Part shown: positions 1 to 6,080 of the stretch, in pieces
How positions within the stretch are numbered: the stretch's first letter is position 1
Layout: the number at the start of each line of letters is the position of its first letter
Assembly (NCBI GenBank): GCA_028690885.1
Contig: JAQVAJ010000064.1
Coordinates: 1-7,293, forward strand
DNA length: 7,293 bases
Source of the DNA: Clostridia bacterium
Lineage (GTDB): Bacteria > Bacillota > Clostridia > DUPQ01
Reading direction: 5' to 3'
Made by a program: the position numbers and the translations under genes
The notes under the pieces: generated by a model
The model's database searches: none
Told to the model about the DNA's origin: nothing
Seen by the model: only the letters and a program-made list of their open reading frames with translations

Positions 1-1
1 T

Positions 2-1264
2 CTTGACAAGAATGTGCCAATATCGAGTATAACAAGTATAAAAGGAACTGCATATATATCAAAAGATTTACCAAAAGCGCACAAATTATTCAAAGATATG
101 ATACTGCCAACTTTTGAACAGGTATCAACAGATAAAATTGAATATGTAAAAGCTTTTAAGATACAGTATGAACAACAGGATCCAATATGGGGAGCAAGAC
201 TTATTCAAGGACACAATGATCGTTTTTTAGTGTGCAATCCAATGGCTGACCCACTGTCAGAGGAAATGATGGATTATATTTACTCATTACCATATGAAAG
301 ATCATACCATCCAATATATGAAGAATCAGGAGGTATTGATTCTTTAAAAGAAGTCAAGTACTCTGTAACAAGCCACAGGGGATGTTTTGGTAACTGTTCC
401 TTTTGCTCAATAGTACTTAGCCAAGGTAGAATAATTCAAAGAAGAAGCAGAAAAAGCATACTAGATGAGATTGAAAAGCTTACACACGAGAATGATTTTC
501 ATGGATATATACATGATTTATCCGGACCGACATCAAATTTTGTAAATCCATCATGTAAAAAGCAGATGGAAAAAGGTATGTGCAAGAATAAGCAGTGTTT
601 GTTTCCAACACCTTGTGATCAACTGGAAGTAAGTCATGAATATCTTTTAGAGACATTGAAAGAAGCAAGAAAAGTACCAGGTGTCAAAAAAGTATTCATG
701 AGATCAGGATTGAGATATGACTATCTGATGCTTGATAGAGATAAATCAGTATTAGAGAAGATTTGTAAATATAATGTTAGCGGTCAGCTTAAAGTGGCTC
801 CTGAGCATGTAAGTGATTCAGTACTTGAACTCATGGGAAAACCTCCTTTTTCAGTATATTATGAATTTAAGGAATGTTTTGAAAAGGCAAATGATAAAGC
901 AGGACTTAAACAATACTTACTTCCATATTTCATATCAGGACATCCTGGTGCAACTATTAAAGAAACGATAAAACTCACTGAATATCTGATTGAATCAAAA
1001 TTTATACCAGAGCAGGTTCAAGATTTCTATCCTACACCTGGAAGTTTATCAACCTGTATGTACTACACAAAGATAAATCCTTTAACTATGGAAAAAGTAT
1101 ATGTTCCAAATGCCCATGACAGACGGGTAGAAAGAGCGCTTTTACAGTTTAACATTCCAGTTAACAATAAGATTGCGAAGGAAACGCTAATAAGCCATGG
1201 GCGTAAAGATTTAGCAGATAAAATAACAATTAGAATTAGGCAAAAAAAGAAAGCAAAAAAATGA
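2..1264 (+). CDS. YgiQ family radical SAM protein, 5' end outside window
   Basis: The frame is open from the left edge, so the start and roughly 200 residues are missing; 420 residues remain. The GTG at 14 is inside the gene, because the codons before it continue the family sequence. A CX3CX2C radical SAM motif (GCFGNCSFC; Cys codons at 383, 395, 404) binds the 4Fe-4S cluster that cleaves S-adenosylmethionine. Four more cysteines follow (codons at 554, 581, 596, 614), typical of YgiQ and perhaps ligands of a second cluster or metal. The C-terminal third carries the family hallmark EQVQDFYPTPGSLSTCMYYT (DUF3362-type region) and ends in a Lys-rich tail. No membrane segment is visible, so a cytosolic enzyme is inferred. 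The reaction and substrate of YgiQ are not established. The stop overlaps the mtaB start by 4 bases (ATGA), so the two genes are probably cotranscribed and translationally coupled. Family assignment is firm, function open. Confidence 0.93.
   Translation, partial: LDKNVPISSITSIKGTAYISKDLPKAHKLFKDMILPTFEQVSTDKIEYVKAFKIQYEQQDPIWGARLIQGHNDRFLVCNPMADPLSEEMMDYIYSLPYERSYHPIYEESGGIDSLKEVKYSVTSHRGCFGNCSFCSIVLSQGRIIQRRSRKSILDEIEKLTHENDFHGYIHDLSGPTSNFVNPSCKKQMEKGMCKNKQCLFPTPCDQLEVSHEYLLETLKEARKVPGVKKVFMRSGLRYDYLMLDRDKSVLEKICKYNVSGQLKVAPEHVSDSVLELMGKPPFSVYYEFKECFEKANDKAGLKQYLLPYFISGHPGATIKETIKLTEYLIESKFIPEQVQDFYPTPGSLSTCMYYTKINPLTMEKVYVPNAHDRRVERALLQFNIPVNNKIAKETLISHGRKDLADKITIRIRQKKKAKK
1255..1261 (+). 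other. A7 run forming a possible -1 slippage site at the ygiQ/mtaB overlap
   Basis: Seven consecutive A residues form the pattern A_AAA_AAA in the ygiQ frame, directly followed by its TGA stop at 1262. A -1 slip here by the ribosome, or by RNA polymerase within the run, would make the next codon the ATG of mtaB and join the two proteins. The pattern is seen directly; its use is inference. A second A7 run lies at 1242-1248, and AGG at 1238-1240 is a weak purine element upstream. No clear stimulatory hairpin was found downstream. The A-rich tail may simply encode lysines. Confidence 0.25.
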
Positions 1265-2565
1265 AAACATATAGCATAATAACTCTTGGATGCAAAGTAA
1301 ATCAATATGAATCCTCTTCAATCGCTGCCAGTTTTGACGCGATGGGATTTGAATACAAAAAATTTCCTGATATCTGTGATATATATGTTGTAAATACATG
1401 TACTGTCACAAATATGAGTGACAGAAAATCTAGACAGATGATGCACAAAGCAAGATCACTAAATCCTGACTGTGTAATAATAGCAACAGGGTGTCTTGTA
1501 CAGAATAAACCTGAGGATATGAAGGCCAATGGTGCTGATATTATATTGGGAAATAATGAGAAGCCATATATTGAAGATATTGTTAATAATTATTTAAACA
1601 ATAAAGAAGATAGTTTAATTAGTGTTTCTGACATATCCAGATATAAGCCATATACTAACACACGCTTTGCTGATAGATGGGAAAGAACAAGGGGATATAT
1701 TAAAATTCAAGATGGATGTGATAATTTTTGTTCTTATTGTATTATTCCATATGTAAGAGGCAGGGTGCGAAGCAGGGAGTTAACTGACATTACTAAAGAA
1801 GCCGAATTTATGGCTTCGAATGGCATAAAAGAAGTTGTACTTACAGGTATCCATTTGAATTCATATGGTAAAGATCTTAATGAAGTTAGTTTGATAAATG
1901 TGATTTCTGCTTTGAATGATATAAAAGGTATCAGAAGAATAAGACTGGGATCTTTGGAACCAAATGTCGTTGATGAAGAATTTATAAATGAAATCTTAAA
2001 ATATCCAAAGCTCTGTCCGCATTTTCATATGTCACTACAATCGGGATCAGACAATGTGTTAAAGGATATGAATAGGAGATATGATTCTAGAATATATTTG
2101 AAAGCGGTTAAATTGTTAAGAGACAATCTTCCTGATGTTGAACTTACTACCGATATTATTGTGGGTTATCCGACAGAAACAGAAGAAGATTTCTTAATGA
2201 GTATAAATTTAGTAACTAAAGCAGAGTTTCTTAAAACACATGTCTTCAAGTTTTCAAAAAGAAAAGGAACAAAAGCTGAAAAACTTAAGCCGCTAAATAG
2301 TATGATATTGAATGAAAGAAGCGACAGGCTTATATCGGTTGCTGACAAGACGGCATATTTAAAAATGTCATCTTATATAGGAAAAACACTCGAGATTTTA
2401 GTAGAAGAACAGAAGCAAGGATATGTTATAGGGCATAGTCGTAATTATATTAAGGTACAAGCACATCTTAAAAAAGAAACAAATACATCTTATATAAATA
2501 ATTTTTATAAGGTTTTAATCACTAAAGCAGATAAAAATAATCTGTATGGCAATTTGGTTGAATAA
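1261..2565 (+). CDS. mtaB: tRNA N6-threonylcarbamoyladenosine(37) methylthiotransferase MtaB
   Basis: This 434-residue protein has the full length and domain order of the MtaB branch of methylthiotransferases. The N-terminal UPF0004 domain has its three cluster-binding cysteines at C11 (LGCKVNQYES), C47 (VNTCTVTN) and C78 (TGCLVQ). The radical SAM core has CX3CX2C at C153, C157 and C160 (CDNFCSYC), and GYPTET lies near residue 302. The C-terminal TRAM-like RNA-binding segment includes GHSRNYIKV at 391-399. MtaB uses two 4Fe-4S clusters to insert a methylthio group at C2 of t6A37 in ANN-decoding tRNAs, giving ms2t6A, which supports codon reading. The LGCKVNQ and CTVTN signatures favour MtaB over MiaB or RimO. 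The ATG overlaps the ygiQ stop and has only weak purine elements upstream (AGG at 1238-1240, GAAAG at 1249-1253), which fits coupled translation. No terminator hairpin is evident after the stop. Confidence 0.95.
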   Translation: MKTYSIITLGCKVNQYESSSIAASFDAMGFEYKKFPDICDIYVVNTCTVTNMSDRKSRQMMHKARSLNPDCVIIATGCLVQNKPEDMKANGADIILGNNEKPYIEDIVNNYLNNKEDSLISVSDISRYKPYTNTRFADRWERTRGYIKIQDGCDNFCSYCIIPYVRGRVRSRELTDITKEAEFMASNGIKEVVLTGIHLNSYGKDLNEVSLINVISALNDIKGIRRIRLGSLEPNVVDEEFINEILKYPKLCPHFHMSLQSGSDNVLKDMNRRYDSRIYLKAVKLLRDNLPDVELTTDIIVGYPTETEEDFLMSINLVTKAEFLKTHVFKFSKRKGTKAEKLKPLNSMILNERSDRLISVADKTAYLKMSSYIGKTLEILVEEQKQGYVIGHSRNYIKVQAHLKKETNTSYINNFYKVLITKADKNNLYGNLVE

Positions 2566-2589
2566 TCAAATGTCCTATAAATGACGCAC

Positions 2590-2618
2590 TTTACATATTG
2601 TCCTCTTCTTTTTATAGT
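2590..2618 (+). promoter_or_regulatory. Candidate sigma-A promoter P1 upstream of ireB
   Basis: TTTACA (2590-2595) and TATAGT (2613-2618) each match the sigma-A consensus at five of six bases, with an ideal 17-base spacer. Transcription would begin near 2625, leaving a leader of about 60 bases before ireB. It lies in the longest gap of the window, between mtaB and the ireB-ruvX-DUF1292 block. This is a sequence match only. Confidence 0.5.
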
Positions 2619-2624
2619 TTAATC

Positions 2625-2653
2625 TTGAAATTATATGCGATTTGAAGTAAACT
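2625..2653 (+). promoter_or_regulatory. Candidate sigma-A promoter P2 upstream of ireB
   Basis: TTGAAA (2625-2630, five of six) and TAAACT (2648-2653, four of six) are separated by 17 bases. The start would fall near 2660, about 10 bases before the ribosome binding site. The site begins where P1 transcripts would start, so the two would act in tandem. It is weaker than P1 by consensus score. Confidence 0.38.
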
Positions 2654-2670
2654 ACATACATAACTGATGA

Positions 2671-2675
2671 AGGAG
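2671..2675 (+). promoter_or_regulatory. Ribosome binding site that sets the GTG start of ireB
   Basis: AGGAG lies nine bases before the GTG at 2685. An in-frame TAA occupies 2682-2684, immediately before that GTG, so translation cannot begin further upstream. The ATG at 2678 is only two bases from the site and opens a four-codon frame, so it is unlikely to be the start. Confidence 0.85.
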
Positions 2676-2684
2676 ACATGCTAA

Positions 2685-2936
2685 GTGGATAAAGGATCAA
2701 CAATAAATCTGGACTTTCTAAAGAGTCAGCAAAGCGAAACAAGAGAAATTCTTACCCTTGTTTTCAGTGCCATGACAGAAAAAGGGTACGATCCGGTCAA
2801 TCAATTGGTTGCATACCTCATGTCAGGAGATCCAACCTATATAACAAGCCATAACGGAGCTAGAAACGCTATTAGAAAGTTGGAAAGGGACGAAATAATG
2901 GCTGAGCTTATTCAGTATTATTTCACATCAAAATAA
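2685..2936 (+). CDS. ireB: IreB-family regulatory phosphoprotein (UPF0297)
   Basis: An 83-residue protein that aligns throughout with the IreB/YrzL family. Hallmarks are KGYDPVNQLVAYLMSGDPTYI (33-53, single difference positions aside), NGARNAIRK (57-65) and ERDEI (67-71). In Enterococcus faecalis IreB is a small cytoplasmic substrate of the membrane Ser/Thr kinase IreK and acts as a negative regulator of cephalosporin resistance. That role in this organism is inference. The N-terminus before the helical core is short, with Ser5 and Thr6 as the only hydroxyl residues in the first 13, so these are the candidate phosphosites. The GTG start is fixed by an adjoining in-frame stop and by AGGAG at 2671. 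It heads the conserved order ireB-ruvX-DUF1292. In many Firmicutes alaS precedes this block, but here mtaB does. Two candidate promoters precede it. Confidence 0.93.
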   Translation: MDKGSTINLDFLKSQQSETREILTLVFSAMTEKGYDPVNQLVAYLMSGDPTYITSHNGARNAIRKLERDEIMAELIQYYFTSK

Positions 2937-2941
2937 TCTTA

Positions 2942-3361
2942 ATGATAATTATCGGAATAGACTATGGAGAGAAAAGAATCGGGGTTGCCAAAAGCGACCC
3001 TTTAGGTTTATTAGCTCATGGCATAACTACAATAGAATGGGATAGGGATATTGAAAAACCAATAAATCAAATTCAGCAAATAGTTATTCAGCACAATGTT
3101 GAAAAGATTGTTTTAGGGCTTCCTTTGAACATGGATGACACTGAGGGAGAGAAAGCTATTAAAGTTCGTGATTTTGCAGATGTTTTGAAAAAAAGAATAA
3201 ATATCCCAGTTGAGTTTTATGATGAAAGATTATCAACAGTTGAAGCTCATGATATAATTCACATGCAGGGGAAGAAGACTGGAAAGAATAAAAAGAGAAT
3301 AGATATGGTAGCAGCATGTGTTATACTGCAATCATATCTTGATAATATTAAGAAAAAATAA
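2942..3361 (+). CDS. ruvX: RuvX/YqgF family RNase H-fold nuclease (putative Holliday junction resolvase)
   Basis: A 139-residue protein of normal length for the family. The RNase H-like acidic residues are visible: Asp7 in GIDYGEKRIGVA, the DERLST motif at 94-99, and Asp121 in RIDMVAACVILQ. VLGLPLNMD (57-65) is a further family segment. Members are annotated as Holliday junction resolvases. E. coli YqgF is also implicated in maturation of the 16S rRNA 5' end, and which role applies here cannot be told from sequence. The ATG is firm because the catalytic Asp lies only seven codons in. It begins five bases after the ireB stop and has no recognisable Shine-Dalgarno sequence, so translation probably depends on ribosomes finishing ireB. 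DUF1292 follows after 11 bases. Confidence 0.94.
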   Translation: MIIIGIDYGEKRIGVAKSDPLGLLAHGITTIEWDRDIEKPINQIQQIVIQHNVEKIVLGLPLNMDDTEGEKAIKVRDFADVLKKRINIPVEFYDERLSTVEAHDIIHMQGKKTGKNKKRIDMVAACVILQSYLDNIKKK

Positions 3362-3372
3362 GGAGATATAAA

Positions 3373-3648
3373 ATGGATAACGAGAGAGATGACATAATAA
3401 TGATGGAAGACGAAAATGGCAATCCTGTAGAGATGATAGCGCTGGAAATGCTTGATTATGAGGAAAAAACTTACGTTCTTATGCAGACTACTGATGAAAC
3501 AGATGAAAATTCATATATATTCGAATATGAAGAAGAAGATGATGATGCAATTTTGACACCTGTAGAAGATGATAACCTGGTAGATAAACTGTTTGAATTG
3601 TTTATCAAGAAAATGGATATGGATTCAGAGGAAGAAGAAGAGGAATAA
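3373..3648 (+). CDS. DUF1292 domain-containing acidic protein (UPF0473, YrzB-like)
   Basis: A 91-residue, strongly acidic protein. The family pattern is clear: an acidic opening with MMEDENGNPVEM (10-21), a central strand region EKTYVLMQTTDE, then YIFEYEEEDDDAILTPVEDD, a short helix with VDKLFELF, and a terminal run of six Glu. Function is unknown; its constant place after ireB and ruvX suggests a shared process, which is inference. AGGAG at 3361-3365, overlapping the last base of the ruvX stop, sits seven bases before the ATG and is a good ribosome binding site. No membrane segment, signal peptide or cysteine is present. The Glu codons at the end (3628-3645) also supply purine-rich sequence ahead of the next gene, whose ATG lies seven bases after this stop. 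Confidence 0.9.
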   Translation: MDNERDDIIMMEDENGNPVEMIALEMLDYEEKTYVLMQTTDETDENSYIFEYEEEDDDAILTPVEDDNLVDKLFELFIKKMDMDSEEEEEE

Positions 3649-3655
3649 AAAATAG

Positions 3656-5413
3656 ATGTTTGATTTGATGAATGTCGAAAAACCCGCCAGATACACCGGA
3701 GGGGAATTCAACGAGATAGTCAAAGATCATGAAAAGATGCTTTCGAGCTATGCATTTTGCTTTCCTGATACATATGAAGTCGGGATGAGCCATCTTGGAA
3801 TGCGCATCTTGTATCATGTAATAAATAACAGAGATAAAACGGTATGTGAAAGGGTTTTTGCTCCATGGATAGATATGGAGGAGCAAATGAGGTCTCATAA
3901 AATACCTCTTTTTTCTTTAGAAACTAAAAAGCCAGTTTCTGAATTTGATATCGTTGGATTCACTTTGCAATATGAGATGAGCTACACAAATGTACTTAAT
4001 ATGCTGGACCTTTCAAACATACCCATAAGAAGAGAAGACAGGAATGAAACACATCCAATTATTATGGCAGGAGGGCCTTGTTCAGTAAATCCTGAAACTC
4101 TGTATGATATTATGGATATATTTATAATTGGTGAAGCTGAGGAAGTTATAAATGAGGTTCTTGATTTATTTGAGTTAATGAAAAAAGACAATTCATCGAG
4201 AAATGACTTTCTAAGAAAGGTTAATGACATTGAAGGAGTATATGTACCTTTATTCCATAATTTGAAAAAGAAGATAAAGCGCAGGATTATTAAAGATTTG
4301 GACAAAGTTTCATTTCCAACTGATTCAATAGTTCCATATATAAATATTATTCACGACAGAGCTTCATTAGAACTTTTCAGAGGTTGTATAAGAGGATGCA
4401 GATTTTGTCAGGCCGGCTTTATTTACAGACCAGTAAGGGAAAAGAAAGCTCAGACGTTAATAGACCAGACAAAAGATATTCTAGACAAAACAGGTTATGA
4501 TGAAATAGGTATGGTTTCTTTAAGTACTTCGGATTATTCTGATTTAAAAACTTTGTGTGACGGCATGTTAGAGCATACAGAAAAAAGGATGGTAAATCTG
4601 TCTGTTCCTTCTATGAGAATTGATAATTTTTCAATTGACCTTATGAAAAGGATACAGAAAGTAAGAAAATCCGGTTTAACTTTTGCTCCAGAAGCCGGAA
4701 GTCAGAGATTGAGGGATGTTATAAATAAAAATCTTACTGAAGAAGAGATACTTAACTCTGTAAAAATAGCAAGAGATGGCGGATACGATAATATTAAACT
4801 ATATTTTATGTTAGGTTTACCGACAGAAACAGATGAGGATGTTTTAGCTATTGCTGAATTAGGAAAGAAAATTCTTGAAATATTTGGGAGAAAGAGCAGG
4901 ATAAATATTACAATATCAACATCCTTTTTTATTCCAAAACCATTTACACCGTTTCAGTGGTGCGCTCAAATAACAAAACAGGAAATGGTAAGAAGACAAC
5001 GGCTTTTGAGAGATAGCATAAAAGAAAAAAAGATTAAATATAACTGGCATGATTTTAATACATCTATCGTTGAATCTGCAATATCAAGAGGAGACAGATT
5101 AACAGGAAAAGCAATTATAAGAGCATGGGAAAAAGGCTGTAAGTTTGACTCTTGGAATGAATTCTTTGATATGGATAAATGGGTCAGCGCATTTTCAGAA
5201 TGTGGTTTAGATATATATCAGCAGGCATCAAGAGAGATTAATTCAAATGATATACTTCCATGGGATCATATTGATATTGGAGTAACAAAGAAGTTCCTGA
5301 AAAATGAATATAAGAAAGCTTTTGATGAAATAACTACAAAAAACTGCAGAGAAGAATGCACTGGATGTGGTATCGCTAAATATAAATGTGGAGTATGCTT
5401 TGAAAATAATTAG
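3656..5413 (+). CDS. TIGR03960 family B12-binding-type radical SAM protein
   Basis: A 585-residue protein starting with the family segment VEKPARYTGGEFN. Residues about 20-190 form the region annotated as B12-binding-like (FPDTYEVGMSHLGM at 36-49, GGPCSVNPE at 139-147, GEAEE at 159-163), but no canonical DxHxxG cobalamin-histidine motif is visible. The radical SAM core carries CX3CX2C at C244, C248 and C251 (RGCIRGCRFCQ), FAPEAGSQRLR at 343-353, GLPTET at 387-392 and IPKPFTPFQW at 426-435. A C-terminal cluster has Cys564, 568, 571, 578 and 581. The reaction is unknown; in many bacteria the gene is paired or fused with TIGR03936, often beside RNase G and ribosomal protein L21/L27 genes. The ATG at 3656 is preferred; an in-frame ATG at 3668 would lie much farther from the purine-rich end of DUF1292. 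It overlaps the next gene by 14 bases. Confidence 0.93.
   Translation: MFDLMNVEKPARYTGGEFNEIVKDHEKMLSSYAFCFPDTYEVGMSHLGMRILYHVINNRDKTVCERVFAPWIDMEEQMRSHKIPLFSLETKKPVSEFDIVGFTLQYEMSYTNVLNMLDLSNIPIRREDRNETHPIIMAGGPCSVNPETLYDIMDIFIIGEAEEVINEVLDLFELMKKDNSSRNDFLRKVNDIEGVYVPLFHNLKKKIKRRIIKDLDKVSFPTDSIVPYINIIHDRASLELFRGCIRGCRFCQAGFIYRPVREKKAQTLIDQTKDILDKTGYDEIGMVSLSTSDYSDLKTLCDGMLEHTEKRMVNLSVPSMRIDNFSIDLMKRIQKVRKSGLTFAPEAGSQRLRDVINKNLTEEEILNSVKIARDGGYDNIKLYFMLGLPTETDEDVLAIAELGKKILEIFGRKSRINITISTSFFIPKPFTPFQWCAQITKQEMVRRQRLLRDSIKEKKIKYNWHDFNTSIVESAISRGDRLTGKAIIRAWEKGCKFDSWNEFFDMDKWVSAFSECGLDIYQQASREINSNDILPWDHIDIGVTKKFLKNEYKKAFDEITTKNCREECTGCGIAKYKCGVCFENN
5390..5393 (+). promoter_or_regulatory. Ribosome binding site supporting the TTG start at 5400
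   Basis: GGAG lies six bases before the TTG at 5400, inside the end of the upstream coding region. The spacing is standard, and no equally placed site serves the longer in-frame alternatives at GTG 5367 or GTG 5388. This supports starting the DUF2344 protein at TTG. Confidence 0.6.
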
Positions 5414-6026
5414 ATTCAAATTTAAAAAAAATGAAAAAGTTATGTATATATCTCATATTGAAATGATGAATGCATTCACAAGAGCACTAAGAAGAGCAGA
5501 TTTTGATGTAGTATTTACACAAGGATTTAATCCTGGTATGAAACTCGTTTTTGCACTCCCATTACCAGTTGGTGTTTCATCAGATAGTGAATATGTTGAT
5601 ATATGGTTTAACCAAGATTATAAATGCCAGTATGTAATAGATAAACTTGCACAGGCTTTACCGACTGGGTTTGAACTTCTTGAAGCAAACTCTGTAGAAA
5701 AATCCACATTGATGGAAGATGTGGGTTCAGCAATATACGGTTATATTGTTGAATGTGATAAAAATCTTAAAGAAGCATTAGATAAGCTTATTTCTCTGGA
5801 TAAAATTGAGGTAGAAAAATCAAATAAAAAGGGACCAGTAGACATTCTGCCATATATATACAAAATAGATTATAAAGATGAAACGAGTTTTTCAGTATTA
5901 TGTAAAGCTGGAGCAAAGGGTAATCTTCATCCAAGATTACTTTTAAAAGCTTTAGAGAAATATACTGATTGCAGAATATATGAGAAATCTATCAATAGAA
6001 ATAAACTTTTTTTGAAAGTTCAATAG
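5400..6026 (+). CDS. TIGR03936 family radical SAM-linked protein (DUF2344)
   Basis: With the TTG start this is a 208-residue protein beginning (Met)KIIRFKFKKNEKVMYISH, which matches how family members open: a short strand, then YISHIEMM and ALRRA. GFNPGMKLVFALPLPVG at about 46-62 is the next hallmark, and HPRLLLKAL lies near the end. A GTG at 5367 would add 11 residues unlike the family, so I reject it; GGAG at 5390 favours TTG. No CX3CX2C motif exists, so it is a partner of the radical SAM enzyme upstream rather than one itself. The two are overlapping separate genes here and a single fused protein in some other bacteria, which argues for a complex. Its molecular role is unknown. No RNase G gene follows, unlike the common arrangement. 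Confidence 0.9.
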   Translation: MKIIRFKFKKNEKVMYISHIEMMNAFTRALRRADFDVVFTQGFNPGMKLVFALPLPVGVSSDSEYVDIWFNQDYKCQYVIDKLAQALPTGFELLEANSVEKSTLMEDVGSAIYGYIVECDKNLKEALDKLISLDKIEVEKSNKKGPVDILPYIYKIDYKDETSFSVLCKAGAKGNLHPRLLLKALEKYTDCRIYEKSINRNKLFLKVQ

Positions 6027-6044
6027 ATAAATTTAAAAACTTGT

Positions 6045-6074
6045 TTGTAAAACAGACCAATTAAATTGTATAAT
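6045..6074 (+). promoter_or_regulatory. Candidate sigma-A promoter with perfect -10, predicting a leaderless trmN6 transcript
   Basis: TATAAT at 6069-6074 is a perfect -10 box, with TTGTAA (6045-6050, four of six) 18 bases upstream. Counting the last -10 base as position -7 puts +1 at 6081, the A of the trmN6-like gene's ATG. No Shine-Dalgarno sequence precedes that ATG. A small inverted repeat, TGTTT-GTA-AAACA (6042-6054), overlaps the -35 region; whether it has any role is unknown. Confidence 0.5.
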
Positions 6075-6080
6075 TGCCAT

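Noticed and set aside
2170..2183. A 14-base exact repeat, CCGACAGAAACAGA, shared by 2170-2183 and 4820-4833
   Set aside because: Both copies encode the conserved G-x-PTET segment of radical SAM enzymes, so homology of the motif and shared codon use explain it.
2566..2620. Possible terminator after mtaB, because of the T-rich stretch near 2603-2613
   Set aside because: No stable GC-bearing hairpin precedes the T-rich stretch; the best pairing is only about three bases.
2678..2692. ATG opening a four-codon frame (MLSG, stop) overlapping the ireB GTG, a possible leader peptide
   Set aside because: It sits only two bases after AGGAG, too close for efficient initiation, and is too short to support as a gene.
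3605..3898. Antisense open frame of 97 codons, and similar ones at 1063-1305, 3982-4305 and 6092-6385
   Set aside because: All lie opposite strongly conserved genes, resemble no known family and have no convincing ribosome binding site. They are expected by chance opposite AT-rich coding DNA.
5367..5399. Longer N-terminus for the DUF2344 protein from GTG 5367
   Set aside because: The 11 extra residues do not resemble the family opening and merely read the end of the upstream gene in another frame. TTG 5400 has GGAG at proper spacing.
5395..5403. CTTTGA near the end of the TIGR03960 gene, resembling the prfB +1 frameshift site
   Set aside because: The CTT TGA reading is in a frame used by neither gene, so it cannot direct a shift between them.
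6042..6054. Inverted repeat TGTTT-GTA-AAACA as a terminator or operator
   Set aside because: Five AT-rich pairs with a 3-base loop are too weak for a terminator. An operator role is possible, but one short palindrome in AT-rich DNA is not evidence.
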